A stretch of DNA of 64,000 bases from Emcibacter sp048269205 (GTDB lineage: Bacteria; Pseudomonadota; Alphaproteobacteria; Sphingomonadales; Emcibacteraceae). The notes beneath the pieces are model-generated. The model searched no databases, had not been told where the DNA came from, and saw nothing but the letters and a program-made list of their open reading frames with translations. The stretch lies in the NCBI RefSeq assembly GCF_048269205.1, contig NZ_JBLXJC010000001.1:1860001-1924000 (forward strand), written 5' to 3'. Shown piece by piece: positions 44,384 through 51,562 of this stretch. The position numbers and the translations under genes are program-made. The stretch's first letter is position 1. Each line of letters starts with the position of its first letter.

Positions 44384-46294
44384 TTGATATATGGGTCTGA
44401 GGAAACCGAGCCCGTCCTCACACGTGCTAATGTAGAAGCCATTGGGCAGCAGTGGCCTCCCTGCGACCTGCCGGAAAGCACCTATGATCTCTTGCGTCGT
44501 TCCGCTGAGGCCTATGCCGAGCGTGTTGCGATTTCGTATTTTGAAACGGTCGAAGAGCATCACCAGACATGCAAGTTAAATTATCGCGAGCTTTTTCAAG
44601 GTGTCACCCGTACCGCTAACCTGCTTCATCACCTTGACATAGGTAAGGACGATGTTGTGGCGCTATTGTTGCCAAACCTGCCGGAAACACACCTGGCACT
44701 ATGGGGCGCGGAAGCAGCCGGCGTGGTAATGCCGCTCAACCCGTTTCTGGAGGCGAAAGCGATCTCGGCTTTACTGTCGACGGCTCAAGCGAAATTGATT
44801 ATTACATTCGGAGACGATCCAGTGCTCGTTGAGAAGATGTTTGACGCATTGACCGAGGTGCCAACGGTCAGTGACGTCATATTGGTATCGTCCGAATCCC
44901 ATTCAGATTGCGCATCATTGCAATCTCACTTCGATGCAGTGCAAAGTTCCGTCAAGGTCCATGATTTTACGGAATGCTTTTTCAATGCGCCGGAAGAGCG
45001 CCTTGTAAGCGGGCGCAAAATCTCCCCCGATGATGTGTCTTCTTATTTCTGTACTGGCGGGACAACCGGACTGCCCAAAATCGCGGTGCGGACACATGGT
45101 CAGACGATAGCGAACGCATGGATGGTTCGTCGCATGATCGGTCCCGCGATGAACAAGGATTCCGTCCTGTTTTGCGGACTTCCTTTGTTTCATGTGAATG
45201 CGGTGATGATCACAGGGCTAGCGCCTTTTTTTAGGGGGGCTTCCGTCTTGATTGGGACGCCGCAAGGGTATCGCACGCGCGCAGTCATCAAGCAATTCTG
45301 GGAAATTGTTGAACATCATGGTGTGACGGCCTTTAGCGCGGTACCTACTCTGCTGGCGTCACTGCTTGAGTGTCCCAGCACTGACTTTGATCTTTCATCT
45401 TTCCGGTTTGCCATTTGTGCAGCCTCACCGCTGTCAGCTGAATTGCTGCACCGCTTCGAACAAACATGCCGAATTTCAATTTCCGAAGCTTATGGTATGA
45501 CCGAAACATCCTGTGCTGCCTCTTTCAATCCTATTGATGGCGAACACCGCCCAGGCTCGGTTGGCCTTCCCCTGCCCGCTCAGGAAATCCGTACAGTAAT
45601 ACTTGATGAGAAAGGCAGTTACATCCGAGATGCCGATATTGATGAAGTCGGCCTTGTGGCAATAGCGGGTCCGAACATCTTCTCGGGTTATCTTGAGCCT
45701 AGCCACAATGAGCATGTCTGGATTAATCGCGGGGACGGCCAAAAATGGCTAAACAGCGGGGATCTCGGAAAAATCGACAAGGACGGCTATCTGTGGCTGA
45801 CTGGCCGTGCGAAAGATCTGATCATCCGCGGAGGCCACAACATCGACCCCTCCGTCATTGAGGAAGCCCTATACGCCCATCCCGAAGTTGCGCTCGCTGC
45901 AGCAGTGGGACGCCCGGATAGCAGGCTAGGTGAACTTCCCGTGGCATATGTCCAGCTCCGCGACGGCGCCACCGTCAACGAGGCGGATCTTCTGGCCTTT
46001 ATATCCAAAATCATCGGCGAACGGGCTGCCATTCCGAAGGCCGTCACCATCCTTGAAACACTTCCCCTGACCTCCGTTGGAAAAATCCACAAGCCTACCT
46101 TGCGCCACATGGAAACGGTAGCGGTAACCCGCAAGACACTGGAGGATCAGGGAATCGCATTTTCTGCCATCGACCTTCTGGTAGATGGTGTCGGGGGTGC
46201 CACTATACAGATCCTGGCGAGCGCCAATGAGGAACAACCCATTCGGGATGCGCTTCGGCTTTTCACATTCCCCTTTCAGATCTCTATGATGTAG
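44384..46294 (+). CDS. Acyl-CoA ligase (ANL superfamily)
   Basis: A 636-residue adenylate-forming enzyme that activates a carboxylic acid to its CoA ester. FCTGGTTGLPKIAVRTHG (222-239) is the P-loop. EAYGMTETS is motif A5, NSGDLGKIDKDGYLWLTGRAKDLIIRGG spans the A7-A8 hinge, and TSVGKIHKPTLR holds the catalytic Lys. No ATG is available at the expected N-terminus: TTG at 44384 gives a family-like start (RANVEAI about 15 residues in). An upstream CTG at 44336 follows a good GGAGAG site, and an ATG at 44323 lies in another frame. The start is thus unsure and a small indel is possible. It converges on the serine hydrolase gene with a 21-bp gap and should activate the acid freed by the module's esterases. 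Confidence 0.87.
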   Translation: MIYGSEETEPVLTRANVEAIGQQWPPCDLPESTYDLLRRSAEAYAERVAISYFETVEEHHQTCKLNYRELFQGVTRTANLLHHLDIGKDDVVALLLPNLPETHLALWGAEAAGVVMPLNPFLEAKAISALLSTAQAKLIITFGDDPVLVEKMFDALTEVPTVSDVILVSSESHSDCASLQSHFDAVQSSVKVHDFTECFFNAPEERLVSGRKISPDDVSSYFCTGGTTGLPKIAVRTHGQTIANAWMVRRMIGPAMNKDSVLFCGLPLFHVNAVMITGLAPFFRGASVLIGTPQGYRTRAVIKQFWEIVEHHGVTAFSAVPTLLASLLECPSTDFDLSSFRFAICAASPLSAELLHRFEQTCRISISEAYGMTETSCAASFNPIDGEHRPGSVGLPLPAQEIRTVILDEKGSYIRDADIDEVGLVAIAGPNIFSGYLEPSHNEHVWINRGDGQKWLNSGDLGKIDKDGYLWLTGRAKDLIIRGGHNIDPSVIEEALYAHPEVALAAAVGRPDSRLGELPVAYVQLRDGATVNEADLLAFISKIIGERAAIPKAVTILETLPLTSVGKIHKPTLRHMETVAVTRKTLEDQGIAFSAIDLLVDGVGGATIQILASANEEQPIRDALRLFTFPFQISMM

Positions 46295-46315
46295 ATTAAG
46301 CCATCGACCACGACG

Positions 46316-47539
46316 TCATGACAGTTTCTCTATACACTGGTAAGTCGCCTCACGCAGGACGCGCGCACGCTGATCGTCGAGTACACCTAAACGCAGATTG
46401 TTTGGCGTGTAGGCAAATCCCAAATGTGTCGCAGGATCAGCAAAAGCCTGTGATCCTCCGGCTCCGGGGGTGCCGTAGGCGCGATCGTCACTTCCAAAAT
46501 TAAAAAAGGGAGACGGTTTCGAGAACCCGAGCGAATAGGCGGTTGGTATGCCAAGGACGATGTCAGTGCCATCGTTGGAAGGTTGAATTGCCGATGCCTC
46601 AAGCTGACAAAAAGTCTCGGACGTCCCCTGGAGTATTGGATTACGCCCCGCGAAGAGAGAATAGGTCAACGCCAGGGCCCGAGCCGTGGCCACACAACCA
46701 AAGGAAGGTAGTTCAAGCTTTAGATATTGTCGTGTTGACACGTCGGACAGCTTCTTGAGTTTAGGGTTGGCGGCGACGCGGTGAAAGAGACTTCGTGGAT
46801 TCAAACTTGACAGGATGGTGCGCAAGGGAAGCTGGCGCATCGCACGCCAATCCGGCCCCACAGCGATTTTAGCGACGCGCGCGTCGGGAATGGCATCCGG
46901 TAGCCCGATATACATATCATTGGGTGGTGTACCAGACAGGCGGTCACGCACAAGTTCGCCAACGGTGCGTCCTTGCTGATCGGCGCGGCGAATAATTGCG
47001 TTCTGGTAAAAGCCAAGGGTTGTCGCATGGTATCCGTGCCGGGTGCCAGGCACCCAAAGCGGCACTTGTTTTGCGAGTACATCTTCCAAGGTCTGACGAT
47101 CCGCCATTGATTTCGGCGTTAGCGGCACATCAACAGCGGCCAAGCCGGCCTGATGGGCTAATAATTGTCGAACAGTTACAGATGACTTTCCCCCTTGAGC
47201 GAACTCTGGCCAGTAAGAAGCAACCGTGCGATCGAAATCCAATTGGCCGTCAGCGTGAAGCAGTGCCATCGCGAGTGCGGTCAACCCTTTGGTCGTAGAC
47301 ATTACAACGACCATTGTATCCTCGTCCCAAGGTTTTTGATGATTCAAGCAACGCCAACCGCCCCAGATATCGACGACGCGCTCGCCGTTGACATACGCCG
47401 AACATGCGGCACCGAGCTCCGCCCCCTTGGTAAAATTTTCTCGAAAAGCATGAAGCACGGGTTCGAAGCCCGGCGCGATATGGCCAAATAGATTAACCTC
47501 ACCCTGCGGAGTCGCGACACAGTCGAGCACATTTTTCAT
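46316..47539 (-). CDS. Serine hydrolase, beta-lactamase/EstB family
   Basis: A 407-residue hydrolase with the penicillin-binding-protein/class C beta-lactamase fold. The S-x-x-K motif is STTKG (Ser81, Lys84); Tyr in RHGYHATTLG (about 183) is the expected Y-x-x base. GTPGAGGSQAF near the C-terminus replaces the KTG box, as in carboxylesterases of family VIII. No signal peptide is visible, so it is likely cytosolic. The start ATG at 47539 has GAGATGAG upstream. It is last in the TonB receptor, alpha/beta hydrolase, serine hydrolase operon (42 bp after the previous gene). An esterase role is likelier than antibiotic resistance. Confidence 0.87.
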   Translation of the reverse strand: MKNVLDCVATPQGEVNLFGHIAPGFEPVLHAFRENFTKGAELGAACSAYVNGERVVDIWGGWRCLNHQKPWDEDTMVVVMSTTKGLTALAMALLHADGQLDFDRTVASYWPEFAQGGKSSVTVRQLLAHQAGLAAVDVPLTPKSMADRQTLEDVLAKQVPLWVPGTRHGYHATTLGFYQNAIIRRADQQGRTVGELVRDRLSGTPPNDMYIGLPDAIPDARVAKIAVGPDWRAMRQLPLRTILSSLNPRSLFHRVAANPKLKKLSDVSTRQYLKLELPSFGCVATARALALTYSLFAGRNPILQGTSETFCQLEASAIQPSNDGTDIVLGIPTAYSLGFSKPSPFFNFGSDDRAYGTPGAGGSQAFADPATHLGFAYTPNNLRLGVLDDQRARVLREATYQCIEKLS

Positions 47540-47581
47540 CTCATCTCTCTATCAATCATGTCTTTCCCATACATTTCAGCG

Positions 47582-48526
47582 TCAGGAAATAAGAACATCC
47601 AGCGCCGCAAGCGCTCTATCCACATCCCTTTTCGTTGACGGTATCGCAGCCGCCATGCTGAAGCACCCGTGTATGTTACCGACAGCTTCCTGATAAACAA
47701 CAGGTACGCCCGCCTCAATAAGGCGGGCTGCATAAGCCCGCCCTTCATCACGTAGCGGATCGAGGCCTGCCGTAACGAGCAAGGTCGGCGGCATACCGGT
47801 CTGATCGAAGGCAAACAGATTGAACCGTGGATCATCAGCGGGAGCATCATACTGCGCCGTGAACCAGTCCAGCACCTTGCGTGTCAGGTAATATCCCTCC
47901 GCGTTCTCCTGCCTAGAACGGGTTTCCTCAACAACCGAAACGCAGGGATAAATCAGGAACTGCCCTATCAACGGCGTATCGACAGGCTTGTCAGTCAAAG
48001 CGCGCGCCGTAACGGCAGCCAGATTCCCCCCAGCACTGTCGCCCGCGAGAACCAGACCGGTCAAGCGGAGGCCAAGTACATTTGAGGCGTTCGTTGCGAT
48101 CCAGCGCGCCGCCGTTTCCGCATCGTCAGGGGCCGCAGGCCAAGGATTTTCAGGAGCCAGTCGATAATCGACCGAGACCAGTGGAAGATCAAGATCATGC
48201 GCGATTGTGAGGCAAAGTTCATGATGTGAATCGAGGTCACCCAGAACAAAGCCCCCACCGTGAAAATAGAGGATCAGTGGCGTCGGCACGCCTCTGTCCT
48301 CCGTATTATAACAACGCAGCCCGATTTCCCCGCCGGGATGCGTAAAGCTGATATCCCGGACGCTAACCAGGCTTTGCTCCAGAAGCGGAGGCCGCATTTG
48401 CTTGGAAATCGCACGCGTTTCCTCCACACTCAGTTCGCCAAGCCGTGCCAGAGGCGTGGTGGATAACAGGTCCAGTAGCACCTGCACATCCGGTCGAATA
48501 GTGTTTTTACTCATAAAGATATCCAT
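47582..48526 (-). CDS. Alpha/beta hydrolase-3 (hormone-sensitive-lipase-type esterase)
   Basis: A 314-residue esterase of bacterial family IV. The oxyanion-hole motif HGGG is at 89-92 and the nucleophile Ser164 in AGDSAGGNLA. The acid is in TAGLDPLRDEG and the His in GNIHGCF near the C-terminus. There is no signal peptide, so it is cytosolic. Start choice: ATG at 48526; ATG at 48514 (MSKNT) is equally possible, and an earlier GTG at 48544 is less likely. It lies 41 bp after the TonB receptor and 42 bp before the serine hydrolase. With the acyl-CoA ligase it suggests uptake of an ester, cleavage inside the cell and CoA activation of the acid. Confidence 0.9.
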   Translation of the reverse strand: MDIFMSKNTIRPDVQVLLDLLSTTPLARLGELSVEETRAISKQMRPPLLEQSLVSVRDISFTHPGGEIGLRCYNTEDRGVPTPLILYFHGGGFVLGDLDSHHELCLTIAHDLDLPLVSVDYRLAPENPWPAAPDDAETAARWIATNASNVLGLRLTGLVLAGDSAGGNLAAVTARALTDKPVDTPLIGQFLIYPCVSVVEETRSRQENAEGYYLTRKVLDWFTAQYDAPADDPRFNLFAFDQTGMPPTLLVTAGLDPLRDEGRAYAARLIEAGVPVVYQEAVGNIHGCFSMAAAIPSTKRDVDRALAALDVLIS

Positions 48527-48567
48527 ACGTCCGCTATATTCCACACAAGCCTGGCGAGAAAGTGTAA

Positions 48568-50838
48568 TCAGAATTGTTTGCTAATGGCCAGGCCGACAGT
48601 TCTGGGCCTGGAGAGAGTTACCGGAACGCCCGCTGTGGGGACAAACTGGTTGGTTACAGTGACTGCGGAAACTTCGCCTCGAACATTGAATACATTCTTG
48701 ATATAGGGGCTGATTTCCCAGCCATCGTCCGTGCGCATACTCAAGATCGCATCGACAATAGTGTAACTGTCAAGTTCGTACAGGATTGCCGCAGTACTGC
48801 CGACGTAGCCAGCGTTACGCTTGCCATTATGCCTGAGTGAGAGATTCAGCGTGCCATCGATAGAATCGCTCACATCAAAGTTATAGCTCGCCGCCAGAGC
48901 AAAACTGAACTTAGGCGAAAGAGGCAATCGCGCACCCGTGTAGTGTACGTCAAGGACAGGTGCCACAGTGGTGAGTTTGGCATCGGTATAAGCGCCCGTC
49001 GCCAGCACATTCAGACGGGGAATAATGCGGTAGGACAAGGAGACTTCAGCGCCATTAACTCTGGCATCACCGCCATTAACAAGCTGATTGACGCCGCCGA
49101 TGTTACGCACCTGCTGTATGTTGGTCCAGTCGATGTGATAGGCGCTGATATTGACGAAGCCGCGCTCCGTCAAGGTCTGCTTCAACCCAATTTCGTAGTT
49201 CCAGAGTTTGTCTGAGGAGAAGGTCTCATTCCCACTGCCGCTACCGCCGGTCTGGAGATTGGGTCCGCCGGGCCGGTAACCACTGGCAACACGTGCGTAG
49301 ACCATCGTTTCAGTTGTTGGACGATAGCGCAGGTTGAAGAGATAGGTCTGGACAGACTCTTTGGATGTACCGCGGGCCGTGATCACCGTGGTCGGCGCAA
49401 ACGGATTGACAACTGCACCGATCCCGCTCGAGGAAAAAACCTGATCGCTCCAGGTCTGCCGCGCCCCGACAGTCATATCCAACGCCTGACTGACGTGGAC
49501 AGTCGCATTTCCGAAGAGCGCGAAGTCCTTAGCCGTGCTGGGCAAATCAAACCGGCCAATAGGAAGGCCAAAGAGCAAGCCATTAGCATCGGCATTGTTT
49601 CTGATGTCGGCAATCTGGAAAGTTTTTTCGTTAGAATAAAAGGCGCCGGCAACCCAATCAAACGCACCGCCACTCACTGAGGCCAGCCGGACCTCCTGAG
49701 TAAAGCGCTTGGTCGTGGCGTCAGTCAAGAGAACATAGGGGTTAACGCCAGCCGGGCCGAAAAGCGGACCCAAAATTGCACTGTAAGCTTCCCCCAAGTC
49801 AGTCGTGCCCTGAAGCCGGTTTTTCTGATAGGCCGTAATCGAGGTCAGGTCCGCCCAATCGAGGGCCCAGTGGATCACACCACTGCCCAGATAAAGCTCT
49901 GTCTCGGAAGGCTGAAGCGACGCGAAGGATTGGTCGTAAGCGCCTTCTGTCGGCTGATGGGTGGTCAGATCACGCATACTCACCGCATAACCGTTGCTTC
50001 TAATCCGTTCTGCAAAACCGTTCAGTTGAATACTGATGTCGGATGTTGCTTCAAACAGGAGTGCCGCGCGCCCATGCAGCATGCGAACGTCCCCGAGGTT
50101 TTCCCTGTCATGGCTCGGATCATCAACAAACCCGGGATCATTCTGGACCGTGCCGACAACCCGCAAAGCCACCTTGTCGCCCAACGGTGTATTCAGCGCT
50201 AGCCGGGCTTCTCCCCCAACGTCACTGTTGGCTGTGGCACTTCCATCAGCCGCGATCTGGCCAGAAAACCCTTCGAGGCTTGGTGTTTCGGTAATATATC
50301 TCATCGTACCGCCGAGTGCATTGGCGCCAAAAAGCGTACCTTGCGGCCCACTAAGCACCTCCACCCGCTGAAGATCGAAGAGACCTACATTGATCGCCAT
50401 GGCCCCAGCACCAAAAGGGGTGCTCGATCCGATCGGGACATCGTCGAGATAAAGGCCGATCGCACTGTTCAACTGGGTACCACCAGTAGTAACGCCACGA
50501 ATAACTATCTTGTTGCTGCCTGGCGAAGACGCCTGAAAACTCACGCCCGGTGTAAACGCTGCGAAGTCGACAAGATTCTTAGCCTTCATATCATTCAACA
50601 AATCAGCGCTCACCGCGTTGACCGTGCCGGGCACGTCGTGGATTCGTTCTTTGCGCCGGGTCGCCGTAACAATGATTTCCTCGAAGAGCACTTCGGCGCG
50701 CTGCGGGGCGGTGTTATCCACACGTGATGCCTCAGCCTCCTCCTGCGCATAGGCAACCGGGGACCAGGCCAAAACCGCCAAAACCGCCAAAACCGAAACA
50801 GTGGACATGAACTTTATACCAAACTTACTAGACATCAT
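48568..50838 (-). CDS. TonB-dependent receptor of the LacI module
   Basis: A 756-residue outer-membrane importer. The signal peptide ends about residue 31 (VLAWSPVAYAQEE). FEEIIVTATRRKERIHDVPG is the TonB box/plug entry, and KIVIRGVTTGG and RVEVLSGPQGTLFGANALGG are plug landmarks. The barrel ends TVGLAISKQF. The start ATG at 50838 has GGGAGGACGCA upstream. Two LacI-type palindromes lie 17 and 71 bp upstream of the start codon, so its transcription is almost certainly controlled by the LacI regulator of the module. It heads an operon with two esterase-like hydrolases. The ligand is unknown; an ester is likely from its neighbours. Confidence 0.93.
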   Translation of the reverse strand: MMSSKFGIKFMSTVSVLAVLAVLAWSPVAYAQEEAEASRVDNTAPQRAEVLFEEIIVTATRRKERIHDVPGTVNAVSADLLNDMKAKNLVDFAAFTPGVSFQASSPGSNKIVIRGVTTGGTQLNSAIGLYLDDVPIGSSTPFGAGAMAINVGLFDLQRVEVLSGPQGTLFGANALGGTMRYITETPSLEGFSGQIAADGSATANSDVGGEARLALNTPLGDKVALRVVGTVQNDPGFVDDPSHDRENLGDVRMLHGRAALLFEATSDISIQLNGFAERIRSNGYAVSMRDLTTHQPTEGAYDQSFASLQPSETELYLGSGVIHWALDWADLTSITAYQKNRLQGTTDLGEAYSAILGPLFGPAGVNPYVLLTDATTKRFTQEVRLASVSGGAFDWVAGAFYSNEKTFQIADIRNNADANGLLFGLPIGRFDLPSTAKDFALFGNATVHVSQALDMTVGARQTWSDQVFSSSGIGAVVNPFAPTTVITARGTSKESVQTYLFNLRYRPTTETMVYARVASGYRPGGPNLQTGGSGSGNETFSSDKLWNYEIGLKQTLTERGFVNISAYHIDWTNIQQVRNIGGVNQLVNGGDARVNGAEVSLSYRIIPRLNVLATGAYTDAKLTTVAPVLDVHYTGARLPLSPKFSFALAASYNFDVSDSIDGTLNLSLRHNGKRNAGYVGSTAAILYELDSYTIVDAILSMRTDDGWEISPYIKNVFNVRGEVSAVTVTNQFVPTAGVPVTLSRPRTVGLAISKQF

Positions 50839-50854
50839 TGCGTCCTCCCATTAC

Positions 50855-50874
50855 TTTTGTAAATATTTACAAAA
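50855..50874. promoter_or_regulatory. LacI-type operator O1 before TonB receptor
   Basis: TTTTGTAAATATTTACAAAA is a perfect 20-bp palindrome, 17 bp upstream of the receptor start codon. It shares its arms with the operator beside the LacI gene. Confidence 0.75.
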
Positions 50875-50908
50875 ACGTATCATAAACCAATTTTCCCCAC
50901 AAGACCTT

Positions 50909-50928
50909 ATTGTAAATGTTTACAAAAT
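50909..50928. promoter_or_regulatory. LacI-type operator O2 before TonB receptor
   Basis: ATTGTAAATGTTTACAAAAT repeats the operator 54 bp (centre to centre) upstream of O1. That is about five DNA turns, suitable for looping by a tetrameric LacI protein. Confidence 0.7.
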
Positions 50929-51013
50929 GTAAAATATCTTCAGAATTAAAGTGGACTTACCCTACAAAAGTAGAGAGACCGTACCTCTATCTACACTTTA
51001 GGGATCGCGTTAA

Positions 51014-51295
51014 TCTGAGCATATTTCCCATAGCGGAAACAGCGCCTATTACTCCCCCACCCTGGATCGGATCTTTATTCCGCCCCGGGACCTCTTCACA
51101 GAGACGGAGTACAGCAGCACCATCGGGGGATATTTCAGCACGATCCCGCTTGAACTCACCCATTGGAACGGTGCAGTTCATCGACTGAACCATAACAAAG
51201 GAGAGAAATTCGGAGATCAGCAATATCCCTTTGAGGAGCTCATTGCAGATCTTGGAGCAGTAGGCAGATATTTTGGACAAACACAGCTTTCCTAA
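51014..51295 (+). pseudogene. ArdC-like antirestriction/zincin fragment
   Basis: This plus-strand frame of 93 codons has no start codon; a stop lies just upstream at 51011. It reads SAYYSPTLDRIFIPP, a spacer, then PLELTHWNGAVHRLN and GEKFGDQQYPFEELIADLGA. This matches the C-terminal zincin peptidase domain of ArdC/TraC-type proteins of plasmids and integrative elements, where the core is HELTHW...RL...FGD..Y..EEL.AELGA. The first His of the HExxH zinc motif is replaced by Leu, and similarity ends after ELIADLGA. It is a dead fragment that records past plasmid or integrative-element DNA at the right edge of the LacI module. Confidence 0.72.
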
Positions 51296-51446
51296 CACCT
51301 CTCTGAAGGCATCGCCCCCATCATCCAGTGCGCGCTTTTTCTTGATAAGATAGAAAATGAGGGAAAAATGGAAGAGCATAAATCACAGAGAACCGAAGTT
51401 TTCTGCCATTCAGAAAGATCTGAGAAAGTCTAAGAAGAGATATTGG

Positions 51447-51517
51447 TGCGGCCGAGAGGCGCCGGAAAATGCCTGTCTTAAAATATGTTATCCGATAAAG
51501 TGCGCATCATGTGCGCA
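51447..51517 (+). repeat. 71-bp dispersed intergenic element, copy D
   Basis: TGCGGCCGAGAGGC starts at 51447; TGCGCA starts at 51501 and 51512. The arms extend to AAAGTGCGCA/TGCGCACTTT, a 10-bp inverted repeat. Upstream, CAGAAAGATCTG matches copy E but is 17 bp further away, as if a short AGAAAG-type duplication had been inserted. It ends 46 bp after (on the minus strand) the E1/transketolase stop codon and separates modules 5 and 6. Confidence 0.8.
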
Positions 51518-51562
51518 CTTTAGTAATTTTCTGTTCTGGATTTCAGTCTTGCTGCTTTGAAC

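Larger units (their letters stand above)
50839..51562. other. 724-bp gap between modules 5 and 6
   Basis: The largest gap in the window. It contains two LacI operators (50855-50928), a decayed ArdC-like fragment on the plus strand (51014-51295) and copy D of the 71-bp repeat (51447-51517). A minus-strand frame at 50987-51379 is antisense to the ArdC fragment and is not a gene. Confidence 0.65.

Noticed and set aside
44900..46294. Reading the acyl-CoA ligase as a pseudogene because it lacks a normal start
   Set aside because: All core ANL motifs and the full C-terminal domain are intact; only the start codon is unclear.
50987..51379. 130-codon minus-strand frame in the gap before the E1-like gene
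   Set aside because: It is antisense to the ArdC-like fragment, has no ribosome site and has unnatural composition.
51447..51470. The GGCCGAGAGGC block of the dispersed element resembles the D-arm of a serine tRNA
   Set aside because: No acceptor stem, anticodon arm or T-loop follows in any copy; the likeness is limited to about 11 bases.
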